Origin: Candidatus Yanofskybacteria bacterium RIFCSPHIGHO2_02_FULL_50_12
Lineage (GTDB): Bacteria; Patescibacteriota; Minisyncoccia; 2-02-FULL-40-12; GWA2-44-9
Direction: 5' to 3'
Assembly (NCBI GenBank): GCA_001794525.1
Contig: MGJZ01000014.1
Span: 1,141-7,621, forward strand
Length of the DNA stretch: 6,481 bases
Shown here: one piece after another, positions 5,762 through 6,481 of the stretch
Position numbering within the stretch: the stretch's first letter is position 1
How the letters are laid out: every line of letters starts with the position of its first letter
Made by a program: the position numbers and the translations under genes
The notes under the pieces: model-generated
The model's database searches: none
Told to the model about the DNA's origin: nothing
The model's input: the letters and a program-made list of their open reading frames with translations, nothing else

Positions 5762-5798
5762 ACTCCTCGAGCGCGCAAGCGCGCTCGAGGAGTTCTTT
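5762..5798 (+). terminator. Strong intrinsic terminator after the membrane-protein gene
   Basis: Arms 5762-5776 and 5779-5793 are a perfect 15-bp inverted repeat around AA, rich in CG steps (CTCGAGCGCGC), five bases after the stop codon. TTCTTTGT follows, a moderate T-rich tail on the + strand. The stem is unusually long and stable for its poor tail. It separates the membrane-protein unit from the ribosomal-protein gene. Confidence 0.8.
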
Positions 5799-5806
5799 GT
5801 ATGAAC

Positions 5807-5835
5807 TTGTGCTCTGGCCGCTTTTCTGTTAATAT
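5807..5835 (+). promoter_or_regulatory. Probable promoter for the bL25 gene
   Basis: TTGTGC (5807-5812), a 17-base spacer, then TAATAT (5830-5835) with TGT ahead as an extended -10. It has the same geometry as the promoter at 5051-5079. The predicted start near 5842 leaves only about 10 bases before the ATG at 5852, so the message would have a very short leader. Confidence 0.55.
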
Positions 5836-5837
5836 AT

Positions 5838-5842
5838 GAAGG
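5838..5842 (+). promoter_or_regulatory. Shine-Dalgarno-like GAAGG before bL25
   Basis: GAAGG ends 9 bases before the ATG at 5852 and supports that start. If transcription begins near 5842, as the promoter at 5807-5835 predicts, most of this site would be missing from the message. Thus either the true start point is further upstream or the gene is translated nearly leaderless. Confidence 0.5.
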
Positions 5843-5851
5843 CTTAATTTC

Positions 5852-6481
5852 ATGATTGCTCAAGCCCATAAAATCGAGTTGAACGCCGAACTCCGGGTCA
5901 TTATGGGTCGGAAAGTACGTTCATTGCGCCAAACCGGCTTTGTCCCGGCGGTTTTGTATGGCAAAGGCCAGGAGCCTATCTCGTTGCAGGTACCGGCTAA
6001 ATTGTTTACTAAGACCCTCAAAGAAGCAGGGGAATCCACCCTTGTGTATTTGAATGTTGCCGGCAAATCCTACCCGACCATTATCCATGACGTAGCTCGC
6101 GATGCCGGTTCGGATGAGATCATCCACGCTGATTTTTATAAAGTAAACCTCTCGGAGAAGATTAAGACTAAAGTACCGGTCGTATTCGAAGGCGAATCGC
6201 CGGCTGTGAAGGATGCCAAGGGTATCTTTGTCCGTAATGTGAATGAAATCGAAGTCGAGGCGTTGCCGCAGGACTTACCGCACGAAATAACGATCGATAT
6301 CTCGATATTGAAAAATTTCGGCGACCAGATTCTACTGAAGGACATCAAACTCGGTTCCAAGATCGAAGTTCAAGGCAATCTGGATGAAATCGTGGCTACG
6401 GTCCAGGAACCGCTGTCCGAGGAACAACTCAAGCAGATGCTTGAGGGTGACACCAAGACCGTCGAAGACGTCGAAGTTATC
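5852..6481 (+). CDS. rplY: Ribosomal protein bL25, Ctc/TL5-type, 3'-truncated
   Basis: 210 codons run from the ATG to the window end without a stop. The product begins MIAQAHKIELNAELR and shows bL25 landmarks: GRKVRSLRQTGFVPAVLYGKG (19-39), ESTLVYLNV, the DEIIHADFYKVNLSEKIKTKVPV stretch joining the two domains, then the C-terminal Ctc beta domain (about 95-185: VPVVFEGESPAVK, EIEVEALPQDLPHEITIDIS, LLKDIKLG). The N-terminal domain binds 5S rRNA in the large subunit. The long two-domain form is the general-stress Ctc/TL5 type rather than the short E. coli L25. The acidic tail (LSEEQLKQMLEGDTKTVEDVEV) is the variable C-terminal extension typical of Ctc proteins. It stands behind its own likely promoter and a strong upstream terminator, so it is separate from the sugar operon. 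Confidence 0.95.
   Translation, partial: MIAQAHKIELNAELRVIMGRKVRSLRQTGFVPAVLYGKGQEPISLQVPAKLFTKTLKEAGESTLVYLNVAGKSYPTIIHDVARDAGSDEIIHADFYKVNLSEKIKTKVPVVFEGESPAVKDAKGIFVRNVNEIEVEALPQDLPHEITIDISILKNFGDQILLKDIKLGSKIEVQGNLDEIVATVQEPLSEEQLKQMLEGDTKTVEDVEVI

Noticed and set aside
5498..5869. Minus-strand open frame of 123 codons over the membrane-protein gene
   Set aside because: It is antisense to a better-supported gene, runs through the terminator palindrome, and its translation has no recognisable domain and is rich in repeats made by palindromes.
1..6481. Recoded UGA (Gracilibacteria/SR1 code)
   Set aside because: TGA ends several genes at natural family lengths and at ATGA junctions, so it is a stop here.
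1..6481. CRISPR array, tRNA or rRNA genes, insertion sequence
   Set aside because: No spaced direct repeats, cloverleaf, rRNA segments or transposase frame were seen.

Overview
The window reads almost entirely on the + strand and looks like a chromosomal segment of a bacterium with the standard stop codons (TGA, TAA and TAG all end genes here). Protein wording in the oxidase, epimerase, sugar kinase, aldolase and 419-residue unknown resembles what I associate with Patescibacteria (Candidate Phyla Radiation). That assignment is from memory and inference; no rRNA or tRNA gene is present to settle it.

Layout: (1) Positions 1-5067 form one tight gene string: the 3' part of an FAD-linked oxidase (GlcD/YdiJ type), a ribulose-phosphate 3-epimerase-like enzyme (rpe family), a PfkB-family sugar kinase, an unrecognised 419-residue soluble protein, and a class II fructose-bisphosphate aldolase (fba). 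Two junctions are 4-base ATGA overlaps and one is a 3-base gap. The only real gap inside the string (2871-2911) is filled by two abutting RNA hairpins. Epimerase, kinase and aldolase together suggest an operon for pentose-phosphate/lower-glycolytic sugar phosphates; the unknown protein, coupled to the aldolase, probably serves the same task. (2) A consensus-like promoter overlapping the end of fba starts a second unit: a roughly 75-base leader with two hairpins carrying the same CCUAA loop, a small two-helix membrane protein of unknown function, and a strong terminator hairpin. (3) A third promoter precedes the gene for ribosomal protein bL25 (Ctc form), cut off by the window end.

The most notable non-gene signals are palindromic. 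A 44-base double hairpin sits inside the fba reading frame and encodes about 15 extra residues between two zinc-ligand histidines. A hairpin of 11+4 base pairs encloses the kinase stop codon. The twin-loop leader precedes the membrane-protein gene. Several enzymes also carry substitutions at usually conserved substrate-site positions (epimerase A7 and H139, aldolase H250), which bear on what they actually convert.
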